Origin: Clostridium sp. E02
GTDB lineage: Bacteria; Bacillota; Clostridia; Lachnospirales; Lachnospiraceae
Direction: 5' to 3'
DNA length: 64,000 nucleotides
Assembly (NCBI RefSeq): GCF_003833015.1
Contig: NZ_RJLQ01000016.1
Location: forward strand, 1 to 64,000
The notes beneath the pieces were generated by a model, which saw only the letters and a list, made by a program, of their open reading frames with translations, was not told where the DNA came from and did not search any database. Positions 8,662 through 17,385 of the stretch are shown one piece after another; within the stretch, counting starts at the first letter, position 1; every line of letters begins with the position of its first letter. A program made the position numbers and the translations under genes.

Positions 8662-9588
8662 TTATAACAAATCGTGATAAGCGGTTATTTGTTTTTTCAG
8701 TTCTTCTATATAAATGCAGGCTTCTTGAGACATTTCCTTTTTCTTCTGTTTCACATAACCAAGCGATAAAAACGATTCCGTGTCCCGCACCTTTAAAGCC
8801 CGTATTTTCTGAGCTTCGTACTCTTTGGATACAAAATCAATTCCCATACAGCAGACATCGGTGTGTTTTAGCATGCTGTTTACCAAGTAATCACTGTTTG
8901 ATGAGACCACATAGTTTAACGGCCCCACCTCCTTTGCCGCCACAATCACTTTCCGAATATGTTGCTCCATGGCAAAAAAATCTCTGGTACCCTCCATAAA
9001 TTTCAATTGGGGCAATTCGGAAAGTTCGATCCATTCCCGATGAAACCAGGGATGATGGCAGCCCAAATAAACGCAGATTCCAAGATCAGAAAGCGGTACA
9101 AACTCCAATTTCTTATGCCATATTATATGATGAAAGCAAGAAAGCTGGGTTTTGGCCAGATAGACTATACCAATTTCCGAGGTATGCTCTGACACATCAT
9201 CGGTAATCTCTTCTACCGTTCCTTCCCGAAACCCAAACTTTATATCCTTATCTCTATATGTTTTATAGACATCTGCCATAAGCTTTGCCAGGATGCTGCT
9301 CTGGTATCCAGACACCAAAAATTGATTGTCCTGCTTTTTCTGAACCAATGATTGAATCAAATTGGCATTGGTAAGAATGGTATGGGCATGACCATAAAGC
9401 ATGTTTCCCTGTTCTGTCATACGAATTCCACGGCTGCTTCGCTCAAACAAAAGAACTCCCAGTTCTTTTTCCAGGTTAGCAATCACTTTGCTCACATTGG
9501 GCTGAGACGTGTATAGATGTTCCGCTGCCTTATTCAGACTTCCATGATCCGCTGTTGTTACAAAATATTCCAGTTGCTTGATTTCCAT
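8662..9588 (-). CDS. LysR-family transcriptional regulator
   Basis: A 308-residue LysR-type regulator: the N-terminal winged helix-turn-helix is MEIKQLEYFVTTADHGSLNKAAEHL...SQPNVSKVIANLEKELGVLLFERS, followed by a ligand-binding domain of two periplasmic-binding-like lobes. The start has GGAGGAAAACAA upstream. It is the first gene upstream of the nik-like operon, in the same direction, with 79 bases in between, so it probably controls that operon and may be co-transcribed with it. The putative small RNA gene lies immediately upstream. Effector unknown. Confidence 0.9.
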   Translation of the reverse strand: MEIKQLEYFVTTADHGSLNKAAEHLYTSQPNVSKVIANLEKELGVLLFERSSRGIRMTEQGNMLYGHAHTILTNANLIQSLVQKKQDNQFLVSGYQSSILAKLMADVYKTYRDKDIKFGFREGTVEEITDDVSEHTSEIGIVYLAKTQLSCFHHIIWHKKLEFVPLSDLGICVYLGCHHPWFHREWIELSELPQLKFMEGTRDFFAMEQHIRKVIVAAKEVGPLNYVVSSNSDYLVNSMLKHTDVCCMGIDFVSKEYEAQKIRALKVRDTESFLSLGYVKQKKKEMSQEACIYIEELKKQITAYHDLL

Positions 9589-9650
9589 TTGTTTTCCTCC
9601 GATTTACGGCATTCACTTTCTAATGGTATCATTCGCCTGCCTATAAAATA

Positions 9651-9788
9651 AAAAAACCGCCCTGTCATGCGGTACAGGAACGGTTTTTTTATAGGAGTCA
9701 TGATCCTTCACGGGTCAAATGAAGGATAAAATCAGAGAGTTATTCTGATGTTAGTATATTCACACGCAGTTAGCATCAACTAACTATC
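9651..9788 (-). ncRNA. Putative small RNA, copy A of a paralogous pair
   Basis: Read on the minus strand, this ~135-nt element starts just downstream of a promoter with TTGTTT, a 17-base spacer and TAAACT (-10 at 9797-9792). It contains three successive hairpins: AGTTAG/CTAACT, ATCAGA/TCTGAT and ATCCTTC/GAAGGAT. A linker with CATGACTCCTATA follows, then a terminator with a CCTGT/ACAGG stem, loop ACCGCATG and a run of seven T (end near 9651). A second copy with the same order, loop sequences and promoter position occurs at 16118-16246. There is no open reading frame of note. It is upstream of a LysR gene here but convergent with one in copy B, so it is not simply a leader. I cannot match it to a named RNA family. 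Confidence 0.65.
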
Positions 9789-9846
9789 TATAGTTTAACA
9801 TAATGATTGAGAAAAAACAAGCTATCTTATTGAAAAGAATTCTCAA

Positions 9847-10647
9847 CTATACCGGAAGCATCCACTGGAGTACATCCTGAATGTATTTGTCCCAGAAATC
9901 CCAATTGTGCCCGCCTTTCCCTTCTATATAAGTAATATTGGCACCCTTTTCTTTCATCTTATCTCTCACTTTAACGTTCATCTCATATAAGAAGTCTTCC
10001 GTACCACAAGCCTGATAAAGATCCGGAACAACTCCTTCTTTTACGCATCTGTCATAGAGAACCATAAGATCTGCATCGCTCCCAGCTAATTTTTCTGGAT
10101 CCTGAAACACTGCATTCCACGGAAATGGCCCGTCAATGGTTTCACTTTTGATTCCCTCATAGGTCTCTGCAATATTCACAGCTCCAGATAAACTTGCCGC
10201 CTTACTATACTGTTCTGGTTTGGATAGACCAAGAAACCATGCACCATATCCCCCCATAGAAAGTCCGGCTATATAAGTGTCTTCTCTTTTCTTTGATACC
10301 GGATATAGACTTTTTACCAGTTCTGGAAGTTCTTCTGTGAAGAAGGTAAAAAATTTGTTCCCCTGGTACATGTCCTGATACAAGCTGTTTTCAGCAGAAG
10401 CCATCACAACCGCACAACGATGTTTTTGTGCATATCGTTCAATATTAGAAAACCGCATCCAAGAACTGTAATCCCCAAATGCACCATGGAGTAAGTAAAG
10501 TACGGGGAGCCCTTCTTCATAGGGATAAGCCTCTTTTGATGATGTACTGGTAATCTGCTCATTTCCTTCCGGAGTTGGGATAATTACATTGATATCAACG
10601 GTGTGCTTTAAACAAAAGCTATAATAATGACAATTCATACTGGCCAT
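9847..10647 (-). CDS. Tributyrin-esterase-like alpha/beta hydrolase
   Basis: A 266-residue cytoplasmic esterase of the esterase-D/EstA type. VLYLLHGAFGDYSSWMRFSN supplies the HG oxyanion region, GLSMGGYGAW is the GxSxG nucleophile elbow, and the C-terminal KGGHNWDFW carries the catalytic histidine; the acid is probably the aspartate near QACGTEDFLY. These features match carboxylesterases active on short-chain acyl or feruloyl/acetyl sugar esters. The ATG at 10647 has AGGAGG eight bases upstream, which excludes the longer frame. It is divergent from the GH31 pseudogene, and a 17-bp inverted repeat in the shared upstream region suggests common control, as expected for a polysaccharide-degrading pair. 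Confidence 0.85.
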   Translation of the reverse strand: MASMNCHYYSFCLKHTVDINVIIPTPEGNEQITSTSSKEAYPYEEGLPVLYLLHGAFGDYSSWMRFSNIERYAQKHRCAVVMASAENSLYQDMYQGNKFFTFFTEELPELVKSLYPVSKKREDTYIAGLSMGGYGAWFLGLSKPEQYSKAASLSGAVNIAETYEGIKSETIDGPFPWNAVFQDPEKLAGSDADLMVLYDRCVKEGVVPDLYQACGTEDFLYEMNVKVRDKMKEKGANITYIEGKGGHNWDFWDKYIQDVLQWMLPV

Positions 10648-10727
10648 ACTATGGACCTCCTCTTTCTTTGGTGGAAAGTAATATGCACTTCCTTTGTCCT
10701 TCATTATACGGATTTTACAGATTGAGG

Positions 10728-10874
10728 ACTAGACAAAAATTGCACTATTTTTATTTATCTTATACTTATTTTGCTATTTTATACCCATTATTTTGTCTAA
10801 ATCCAGCATATTTAATATTGAAAGAGTGCAAGATATGTATAGTTTTAGCAATCAGACTGCAATTTTTGTCTAGT
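10728..10874. promoter_or_regulatory. Divergent control region with a 17-bp inverted repeat
   Basis: ACTAGACAAAAATTGCA at 10728-10744 is repeated as its exact reverse complement at 10858-10874, with 113 bases in between. The arms flank the intergenic space between the esterase and the GH31 remnant, one near each gene. Two distant copies of a 17-base site facing opposite ways look like operators for a shared activator or repressor. The extremely AT-rich DNA between them would hold both promoters. Confidence 0.5.
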
Positions 10875-10940
10875 TTTTTATTGCAGTTTTCATTATGATA
10901 ATATAACGACTTTTTTTATTCAATAAAGGAGAATGAACGT

Positions 10941-13097
10941 ATGAAACTATGTACAAGCGTAAATGAAGTAACACAAAACAATCATTCCTTCCGCATTATG
11001 ACCAATTCCATTGAAATTCGGATCCAGTTTCTTACCGATACCATTTTGCGTATCCGGGCTGGTTTTGACGGTGATTTTGCAGAAGAATCTTATAGTCTTG
11101 TTATGACTGCTTGGGAAGACCGAATGGATGAACTGATGAAAGGATTCCGCAGACGGATTGAGCCTGCTGCCGCATCTCTTTCTCAAACAGAGGATCAGGC
11201 AATTCTAAAAGGAGCGCAGCTTAAGGTCGTTGTGGAAAAGAATCCATTCCGAATCTGTGTTTATGATCAGGAAGGAACCTGCATCCATTCCGATATTGTG
11301 GATCTAGGATACATGGAAGATAGCAATCATAGACGGATTCACACCAGTGAGATTGCCCCTGATGACTGCTTCTATGGGTTTGGTGAAAAGACCGGGGAGT
11401 GGAACAAAGCCCAGAAGTTTTTAACCATGAGCCCGAAAGATGCCATGGGTTATAACCCAAAGGAAACCGACTCTCTATATAAGCACATTCCTTTTTATGT
11501 TAAGTTAAACCGAGGGACAAAAAAGGCAGTCGGTTACTTCTATCACAATACCTATGAATGTGATTTCGATATGGGAAGAGAAAAGAGTAATTATTGGAAA
11601 CCTCACAGCCGATACCGGTCCGACGGTGGAGATATCGACTTATTTTTGATTGCAGGTCCTTCCATTCGTGAAGTGGTAACCCGGTATACAGACCTTACCG
11701 GTAAATCAGCGATGCTTCCCCGTTATGCACTTGGATATCTTGGTTCCTCCATGTACTATCCTGAGCTGGAATCAGACTGTGACGATACCATCGTTGAATT
11801 TGTTGATACCACGATTGAGGAAGAAATCCCCGTTGACGGGTTCCAGCTTTCCTCCGGTTACGTCTCAGGAAACAGTAGAAGGCATCAAGCGTTGTGTCTT
11901 TACCTGGAATAAGAAACGGTTTAAGAATCCAAAAGATTTCTTCCAGAAGATGAAAGACAGAGGAATTACCGTTTCTCCAAACGTGAAACCTGGCATTTTA
12001 CTGTCTCATCCCGATCTTGAGACGATGAAAGCAAAAGAAATTTTTGTAAAAGACAGCCAAAGCGAAGAACCGGGTGTGGGAACCTGGTGAGGTGGCAAAG
12101 GCGTTTTTGCTGACTTTACAAAACCAGAAACCCGAAAAGTCTGGAAGGAAATGTTAAAGAAAAACGTTTTGGAGATGGGAACCAGTTCCATCTGGAATGA
12201 CAACTGTGAGTATGACAGTATGGTAGACAAGGACTGCCGCTGCGATTACGAAGGAAAAGGCGGTACCATTGGCCAGTTGAAATCTGTAATGTCAAACATT
12301 ATGTGTCACATTACGGACGAAGCCATCCATGAAACCTATAAAAGCACCCGTCCATTTATCGTATGCCGTTCCGGTCACAGCGGAATTCAACGTTATTCCA
12401 GACCTGGGCCGGTGATAATTTAACCTGTTGGGATGCATTAAAATATAACATTTCCACCATTTTGGGCATGAGTCTATCTGGAGTTGCCAACCAAGGATGC
12501 GACATTGGAGGTTTTTATGGACCTTCCCCAGAAGCAGAATTAATGGTCCGCTGGATTCAAAACGGAATCTTCCAGCCTCGTTTCTCTATTCACTCGGTAA
12601 ACATTGACAATACAGTTACCGAACCCTGGATGTATGGAACTTGCACCGAATATATCCGTAATGCCATGAAATTCCGTTATCGTTTGATCCCTTATTATTA
12701 TTCCTTAATGGAACGGGCACACGAAACTGGGCTCCCCATTATGGAACCCATGTGCAGTGTATTCCAAAACGATCCAAACTGCTACGAAGAAGGCGTTGAT
12801 TTTATGATTGGAGACTCTCTTTTGGTTGCTAATGTGGTGGAAAAAGGAGCAAAAACCAGAACGGTTTATCTGCCAGAAGGTGATGTTTTCTACGATTTCT
12901 ACACAAGAGAAGCCTATGAGGGCGGACAGACCATTGAAATTCCAGTGACTTTAGAAAGCATTCCCTTGTTTGTCCGCAGTGGCTGCATCCTCCCTATGGC
13001 TTCCAATCAGATGAACAATTTAACAACCGAAGAAACCATGGCCTGTGATGCAGTCAGCAGAGCAAAATTACGAAAAAAATTTCATAACTCAGCATAA
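10941..13097 (+). pseudogene. Glycoside hydrolase family 31 (alpha-glucosidase/xylosidase), decayed
   Basis: The intact ancestor would be an alpha-glycosidase of GH31. The first segment (to about 11865) shows DCFYGFGEKTGEWNKAQKF and a start after AAAGGAGAATGAACGT. A frameshift near 11865 moves to the next frame (TSQETVEGIKRCVFTWN), TGA at 12088-12090 replaces the second Trp expected in a GTWWGGKG-type motif, and a further frameshift near 12400 interrupts HSGIQRY...QTWAGDN. The catalytic region SSIWNDNCEYD and the GCDIGGFYGPSPEAEL block are still recognisable. The C-terminus also stops early: it leaves family-like sequence near TTEETMACDA and ends at 13097. Three lesions and a short end make a working enzyme unlikely. 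Confidence 0.88.
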
Positions 13098-13132
13098 AAA
13101 AACAGGGGATTTAGTAATCTCCCTGTTTTTTT
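13096..13132. terminator. Bidirectional rho-independent terminator
   Basis: AAAAAACAGGGGATT pairs with AATCTCCCTGTTTTTT around a four-base loop; A- and T-runs on the two sides let it work for both the GH31 remnant and the convergent symporter operon. Confidence 0.85.
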
Positions 13133-13146
13133 ATAAGACCAGTTTT

Positions 13147-14328
13147 CTATTTTACTAAATTGATAAAAGCAGTAATTACAATAGGATTAAAGATATTTAT
13201 AAATACCACTGTAATAACTGGCAGTACAAACCAAGCATTGGGTGCCGGACCATTTTCCTCGATAACGGAAGACATATTCGCAATCGCATTGGGAGTTTGA
13301 CCCAATCCTACCCCACAATGTCCTGCAGCCATAACTGCGGCATCATAATTTCCTCCCATAGATTTGAATGTAACTGTTGAAGCATAGATAGCCATAACAA
13401 TTGTCTGCGCTAATAGTATTACCAACATAGGAAGGGCAAGTCCCACTAACTTTGCTATATTAAGGGACATCAATGTCATAGAAAGGAAAAGGTTAAGGGA
13501 TATATTTCCAAAAATATCAACTTCCTCCATCCGAAATTCTTTATGACATGCTTCCGCAATATTCCGGAATATTGTACCCGCAAACAAACAGCCCACATAA
13601 TAAGGAAATGTAAGACCAGTGGAATTAAGCCCCCAGGAAATAACAGATCCCACACCAGCTGCAAGAAGTACGTACAATACAGTATTCAAAAGATTTTTTT
13701 CGATAAGCGGTATATGACTCTTCTCTTTTGTTACCATCTTTGTATTGGTATCCGCTTTTAAATGGTGCTTATCAATCAGTCGCTTTGCAACTGGGCCTCC
13801 AACCAGACTTCCTGCCAACAGGCCAAATGTCGCTGCCGCAACTCCTACTGTTGTTCCTCCATCTGCCCCAAGCATTTCCAATGTTGGTCCAAAGGCTGCT
13901 CCTGATCCTACTCCTCCTGACATGGATATAGAGCTCATCGCAACCCCAAGCAGTTTATTTATCCCCAGAAGCTGAGCAAGACTAATTCCTACCAGATTCT
14001 GTATTACAAGAAAGAATACTGCGATTACTGCAAGGATGGCACCTTGCTTCCCGCTTTTTTTTATGACAGGTATACTGACAGTGAAACCAGTGCATGTAAA
14101 GAAAATATTCATAAAGAAATTCTGAAGGGTGTTCGTCATCTTAATTTCCACAAGATTTGCCTTTAATAAAGCGAAAACTAAAAAGCTGCAGAGCAGACCC
14201 CCTATCACCGGTGCTGGTATAAAATACTTCTGAAATAACGGAACGCGGTTTTTAATATTCCCCCCAATAACATATACAATTGCCCCTAAAGCAACGGTTT
14301 GTATTACATCAAGCGTTACTGTAAACAT
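13147..14328 (-). CDS. gltS: Sodium/glutamate-type symporter (GltS family)
   Basis: A 393-residue inner-membrane carrier with about ten hydrophobic helices. The two reentrant-loop type motifs of the GltS family are recognisable: SISMSGGVGSGAAFGPTLE in the first half and the AAGHCGVGLGQTPNAIANM pair in the second half, which resemble the inverted-repeat GHGT/G-rich hairpins of GltS. The start codon follows GGGGGG with normal spacing. It is directly downstream of the RraA-like gene on the same strand (12 bases), so the solute is more likely a dicarboxylate or keto acid handled by that enzyme than glutamate itself. Confidence 0.85.
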   Translation of the reverse strand: MFTVTLDVIQTVALGAIVYVIGGNIKNRVPLFQKYFIPAPVIGGLLCSFLVFALLKANLVEIKMTNTLQNFFMNIFFTCTGFTVSIPVIKKSGKQGAILAVIAVFFLVIQNLVGISLAQLLGINKLLGVAMSSISMSGGVGSGAAFGPTLEMLGADGGTTVGVAAATFGLLAGSLVGGPVAKRLIDKHHLKADTNTKMVTKEKSHIPLIEKNLLNTVLYVLLAAGVGSVISWGLNSTGLTFPYYVGCLFAGTIFRNIAEACHKEFRMEEVDIFGNISLNLFLSMTLMSLNIAKLVGLALPMLVILLAQTIVMAIYASTVTFKSMGGNYDAAVMAAGHCGVGLGQTPNAIANMSSVIEENGPAPNAWFVLPVITVVFINIFNPIVITAFINLVK

Positions 14329-14340
14329 AGAGAACCCCCC

Positions 14341-15030
14341 TTATTTTTGTGCATGAATTATCTGACAATGATCCTCTTCCAGTTTCCGATATAACCAGCT
14401 TAAATCCAGAGTCCCCTTCTCCTCAATGGATTTCATCATTTCTGCTTCTTTTTCTTTTACTTTTAGTGACTTTTCATATAATGCTTCTGCATCCTCAGGT
14501 CTAATAGCAACGATACCCGTATCATCACCCAAAATAATATCTCCTGGAAATATAACCTGATTTCCTATACTGACCGGAATATTTACACTGCCCGGTCCAT
14601 TTTTATAAGGTCCATTGCAGATGGAACTGACCGCATACACTGGAAAATCCAACTCTGAAAGCTGTTTTTTATCCCGGATAGCGCCATCAACCACGAAGCC
14701 CGCTATTCCTCTTTTTTTTGCATAGGCAGCCATGATTTCACCGCAAAGTGCTCGTTCCGTATACCCACCTCCTGCAACCACAATTACATCTCCTGGCTTT
14801 GCATTATCGATGGCATAATAAAATAAAAGGTTGTCTCCTCCCGCAGCTGTTAAGGTGTATGCAGTCCCAAGAAGAATACTGTCATTCACCGGCTCCAATG
14901 CAGATGACAGAGAAGCCGTCCGGTTCATGCAATCATCTATATTTGCTACCGGAATACTACGGAATTTTTCTACCAAAGTCTTTGATGGTCTTTTAAAGTT
15001 CTGATAAATTCTATAACCTACATTATCCAT
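14341..15030 (-). CDS. RraA-like aldolase/decarboxylase family protein
   Basis: A 229-residue protein of the RraA/4-hydroxy-4-methyl-2-oxoglutarate aldolase family. The family core is clear: GDVIVVAGGGYTERALCGEIMAAYAKKRGIAGFVVDGAIRD, in which the D of GAIRD and the R-D pair correspond to the metal- and substrate-binding residues of HMG/CHA aldolases, and GDIILGDDTGIVAI later. Members cleave or decarboxylate branched 2-oxo dicarboxylates such as oxaloacetate; true RNase E regulators are shorter. Because it retains the RD motif, an enzyme is favoured over an RNase E inhibitor. It starts after GGAGGTTTTAAAAC and leads into the gltS-like gene. Confidence 0.8.
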   Translation of the reverse strand: MDNVGYRIYQNFKRPSKTLVEKFRSIPVANIDDCMNRTASLSSALEPVNDSILLGTAYTLTAAGGDNLLFYYAIDNAKPGDVIVVAGGGYTERALCGEIMAAYAKKRGIAGFVVDGAIRDKKQLSELDFPVYAVSSICNGPYKNGPGSVNIPVSIGNQVIFPGDIILGDDTGIVAIRPEDAEALYEKSLKVKEKEAEMMKSIEEKGTLDLSWLYRKLEEDHCQIIHAQK

Positions 15031-15085
15031 GTTTTAAAACCTCCAATTACCGGATGGTCATGCGCATGTACCTAATCCTATTATT

Positions 15086-15136
15086 ATCATAACAAGTAAT
15101 ATAATCATTGTAAAACAAATATTTTTTATATATAAT
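15086..15136. promoter_or_regulatory. Divergent promoters sharing one -35 region
   Basis: Leftward: TTTACA (15114-15109), 17 bases, TATGAT (15091-15086), driving the RraA-gltS operon. Rightward: TTGTAA (15108-15113), 17 bases, TATAAT (15131-15136), driving the LysR gene. The -35 boxes occupy nearly the same bases on opposite strands, so RNA polymerase bound for one gene blocks the other. Confidence 0.6.
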
Positions 15137-15168
15137 ATTCATAATCATAATATTTCGAAAGGAGAGGC

Positions 15169-16089
15169 ATGACAATAGAAGAAATCAAAGCCTTTATGGC
15201 AGTTGTAGAATATAAAACCTTAACACAGGCTGCAGAAAAGCTATATATCAGTCAGAGCACTATAAGCCAACGTATTAAGCGTCTGGAGAATGAGTTGGGG
15301 GTAAAACTCTTTATGAGACAGCCCGGACAGCGGACAGCAGAACTTACCTCTCACGGCTCTAATCTGGTACCGATTGCCCAGCAGTGGGCCAGCCTTTGGG
15401 GAGACATGTATTCTCTTCATACATCTTCAGTAAAAACTCTGATCTCCATTGGGAGCGTAGATTTGATAAACAACTTCACTTTTGTACCTTTATATAAAAA
15501 AATACTTCAAAACTTTCCAAATATTGAACTCTCAATTCAGACATTCCACTCCCCGGAAATACACAGTCTGCTGGAAAACCGCATTGTTGACATCGGATTC
15601 GTCTTCAGTCAGATTAAATATCCTGATATCATATCTAGACCTGTATACCGTGAAAAGATGTATCTGATCACTCATGCTGAAAGTAATTACCATAGCGGAA
15701 TCAGCACTTCACAGCTAGATCCGAGCAAAGAGGCATATCTACGCTGGGGGGCAGACTATGACTTATGGCATAGCAGCAATTGGAGCAATTGGAGCAGTTC
15801 ACAGCATATGGTAACAGTCAACACTGGGTCTACTCTAACCCATTATCTGGATAAACCGGGAAACTGGGCAATTGGTCCGATCTCATTAATACGTTCCATG
15901 CAGAAAACGGACAAAATCACCTGCTATGAGTTAAAAGAATCACCACCTCCAAGAATATGCCACCAATTAACACACCGATACCCAAAACCCAGTAAACTGA
16001 ATGCCCTGAAATTAATCGAGCAGCAAGTGGAGGTTTTTGTATCGTCGAACGAAAACATATGCAGGTTTGAGCCTTGGATGCTTGAATAG
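15169..16089 (+). CDS. LysR-family transcriptional regulator
   Basis: A 306-residue LysR-type regulator with the HTH TLTQAAEKLYISQSTISQRIKRLENELGVKLFMR at the N-terminus and a C-terminal effector domain (ISIGSVDLINNF onward). The ATG follows GAAAGGAGAGGC. It is divergent from the RraA/gltS operon and its promoter overlaps that operon's, the standard arrangement for a LysR activator that represses itself. It differs clearly in sequence from the other LysR in the window. The effector is likely the imported keto or dicarboxylic acid, but this is inferred only from position. Confidence 0.9.
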   Translation: MTIEEIKAFMAVVEYKTLTQAAEKLYISQSTISQRIKRLENELGVKLFMRQPGQRTAELTSHGSNLVPIAQQWASLWGDMYSLHTSSVKTLISIGSVDLINNFTFVPLYKKILQNFPNIELSIQTFHSPEIHSLLENRIVDIGFVFSQIKYPDIISRPVYREKMYLITHAESNYHSGISTSQLDPSKEAYLRWGADYDLWHSSNWSNWSSSQHMVTVNTGSTLTHYLDKPGNWAIGPISLIRSMQKTDKITCYELKESPPPRICHQLTHRYPKPSKLNALKLIEQQVEVFVSSNENICRFEPWMLE

Positions 16090-16117
16090 AAAGAATGTAA
16101 TTTCTTATGAGACAAAA

Positions 16118-16246
16118 AACGTCCCTGTCATGCGGTAACAGGGGCGTTTTTTATAGGAGTCATGATCCTTCTCGGGTCAAAGAAGGATATCTCAGAGGGT
16201 TAGTCTGATGTATAGAATATTCACAAGCAGTTAGTGTAAGCTAACT
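16118..16246 (-). ncRNA. Putative small RNA, copy B of a paralogous pair
   Basis: Minus-strand element convergent with the LysR gene. A promoter with TTGTGC (16281-16276), a 17-base spacer and TATTAT (16258-16253) places the start near 16246. Then come AGTTAG/CTAACT, CAGA/TCTG and ATCCTTC/GAAGGAT hairpins, the CATGACTCCTATA linker, and a terminator with CCCTGT/ACAGGG, loop TACCGCATG and six T. Compared with copy A the stems are kept while loops of the first hairpin vary (TTGATG versus CTTACA), and stem bases in the terminator change on both sides. The third loop keeps TTTGACCCG in both copies. Conservation of structure, promoter and terminator argues for a stand-alone RNA. Confidence 0.65.
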
Positions 16247-16350
16247 AAGCATATAATACCATAAGGACAAAAAAAGCACAAGGGAAATAATTGATACGAT
16301 TTCTCATTTTTTTATGAATCCAATATTACAAATGCTTTAAATTCTATTAC

Positions 16351-17385
16351 TTATCGACCCGAATTATTTGATTTTTTCTCTTTGGCCTTTGCAAACAAAC
16401 TCTGAAGAATGATGAAAAATGCGAGAAGTGCTGCAATGGTAATTTTCGTCCACCAGGAAGAAAGAGTTCCCTGAAAGGTGATAAATGTTTCAATGGTTCC
16501 TTTGATTAGTACGCCAAACAGACTGCCAAATACATTGCCGACTCCTCCGGTCAGGAGGGTACCGCCGATGACTGCCGATGCAATAGCCTCCATCTCAAAT
16601 CCTTTTGCCTGTTCCACGAATCCGGCACAAGTATTGAGACAGAATAAAAATCCTCCCAGTGCACACAAAAATCCATTGATCACATAAACTAGAAGTTTGG
16701 TTCTCCTTACATTTAGTCCCATCATCAATGCAGACTGTTCATTCCCCCCTACCGCATAGATGGACCGCCCAAACTTACTGTACTTCAGCAAGATAAATAC
16801 AAGAATCAGAGTTGTAAGCGCAATCAATACACTTGGATATAGAAATGGATAATTGATAATTCCCTTTTTATTCACTGCGCCCCCCAGAAACGGAAGGTTA
16901 ATCTTACTCTTTGCCCAGGATAAAAACATCTCATTTTTTACACTGATCATTTCCTGGCTTATGATTGCCGTCATCCCCCTTGCAAAAAACATCCCCGCCA
17001 ATGTAACGATAAACGGCTGAAGTTTTAAATACGCAATCAAATACCCCTGCACAAGTCCAAACACGATTCCCATCATAAGAACAATAATCAGTGCCGGAAC
17101 AGCCCCAATCCCCTTGTTCTCCATCATCCAGGCAAGCATCATACAGGTTAACGCTACAACCGATCCTACCGAGATATCGATTCCACCAGTGATCATGACC
17201 ATTGTCATCCCAGCTGCAATTACAATCAGACCTGCATTGGAGATAAACAAGTTCAAAAATACCTGAGGTTTTGCAAACCCTCTGCTTTTAAAAACAAGGA
17301 TTCCCACCACATACATCACCACAAAAAGAACGATGGTAATCATCAACAAATACGTTTTTCCATCTATTTTTCCTCTGTTTTTCAT
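16351..17385 (-). CDS. yjfF: Galactofuranose-type ABC permease, YjfF-like
   Basis: A 344-residue membrane permease of the ribose/galactose (RbsC/BPD_transp_2) family with eight to ten hydrophobic segments. GGIDISVGSVVALTCM in the first third and SAVIGGTLLTGGVGNVFGSLFGVLIKGTIE near the end are signature regions of RbsC-type permeases. It is the last gene of a four-gene ytfQ-ytfR-ytfT-yjfF-like set in the E. coli order, which encodes the galactofuranose importer. The start is adjacent to the previous stop codon (AAGGTGG upstream). Substrate by analogy: a furanose-form sugar. Confidence 0.86.
   Translation of the reverse strand: MKNRGKIDGKTYLLMITIVLFVVMYVVGILVFKSRGFAKPQVFLNLFISNAGLIVIAAGMTMVMITGGIDISVGSVVALTCMMLAWMMENKGIGAVPALIIVLMMGIVFGLVQGYLIAYLKLQPFIVTLAGMFFARGMTAIISQEMISVKNEMFLSWAKSKINLPFLGGAVNKKGIINYPFLYPSVLIALTTLILVFILLKYSKFGRSIYAVGGNEQSALMMGLNVRRTKLLVYVINGFLCALGGFLFCLNTCAGFVEQAKGFEMEAIASAVIGGTLLTGGVGNVFGSLFGVLIKGTIETFITFQGTLSSWWTKITIAALLAFFIILQSLFAKAKEKKSNNSGR

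Noticed and set aside
8640-8999. 119-codon plus-strand frame opposite the LysR gene
   Set aside because: Lies antisense to a strongly supported LysR coding sequence, Cys/Pro/Ser-rich with no ribosome site: a shadow frame.
9651-9788. Element as a cis leader or riboswitch of the LysR gene
   Set aside because: It has its own strong terminator before the LysR start, and the second copy is convergent with its LysR neighbour, so it cannot be a leader in both.
12088-12090. In-frame TGA in the GH31 gene as a possible selenocysteine codon
   Set aside because: Expected residue is Trp in a conserved WW-type motif, two frameshifts flank it, and no SECIS-like hairpin follows; a nonsense mutation is simpler.
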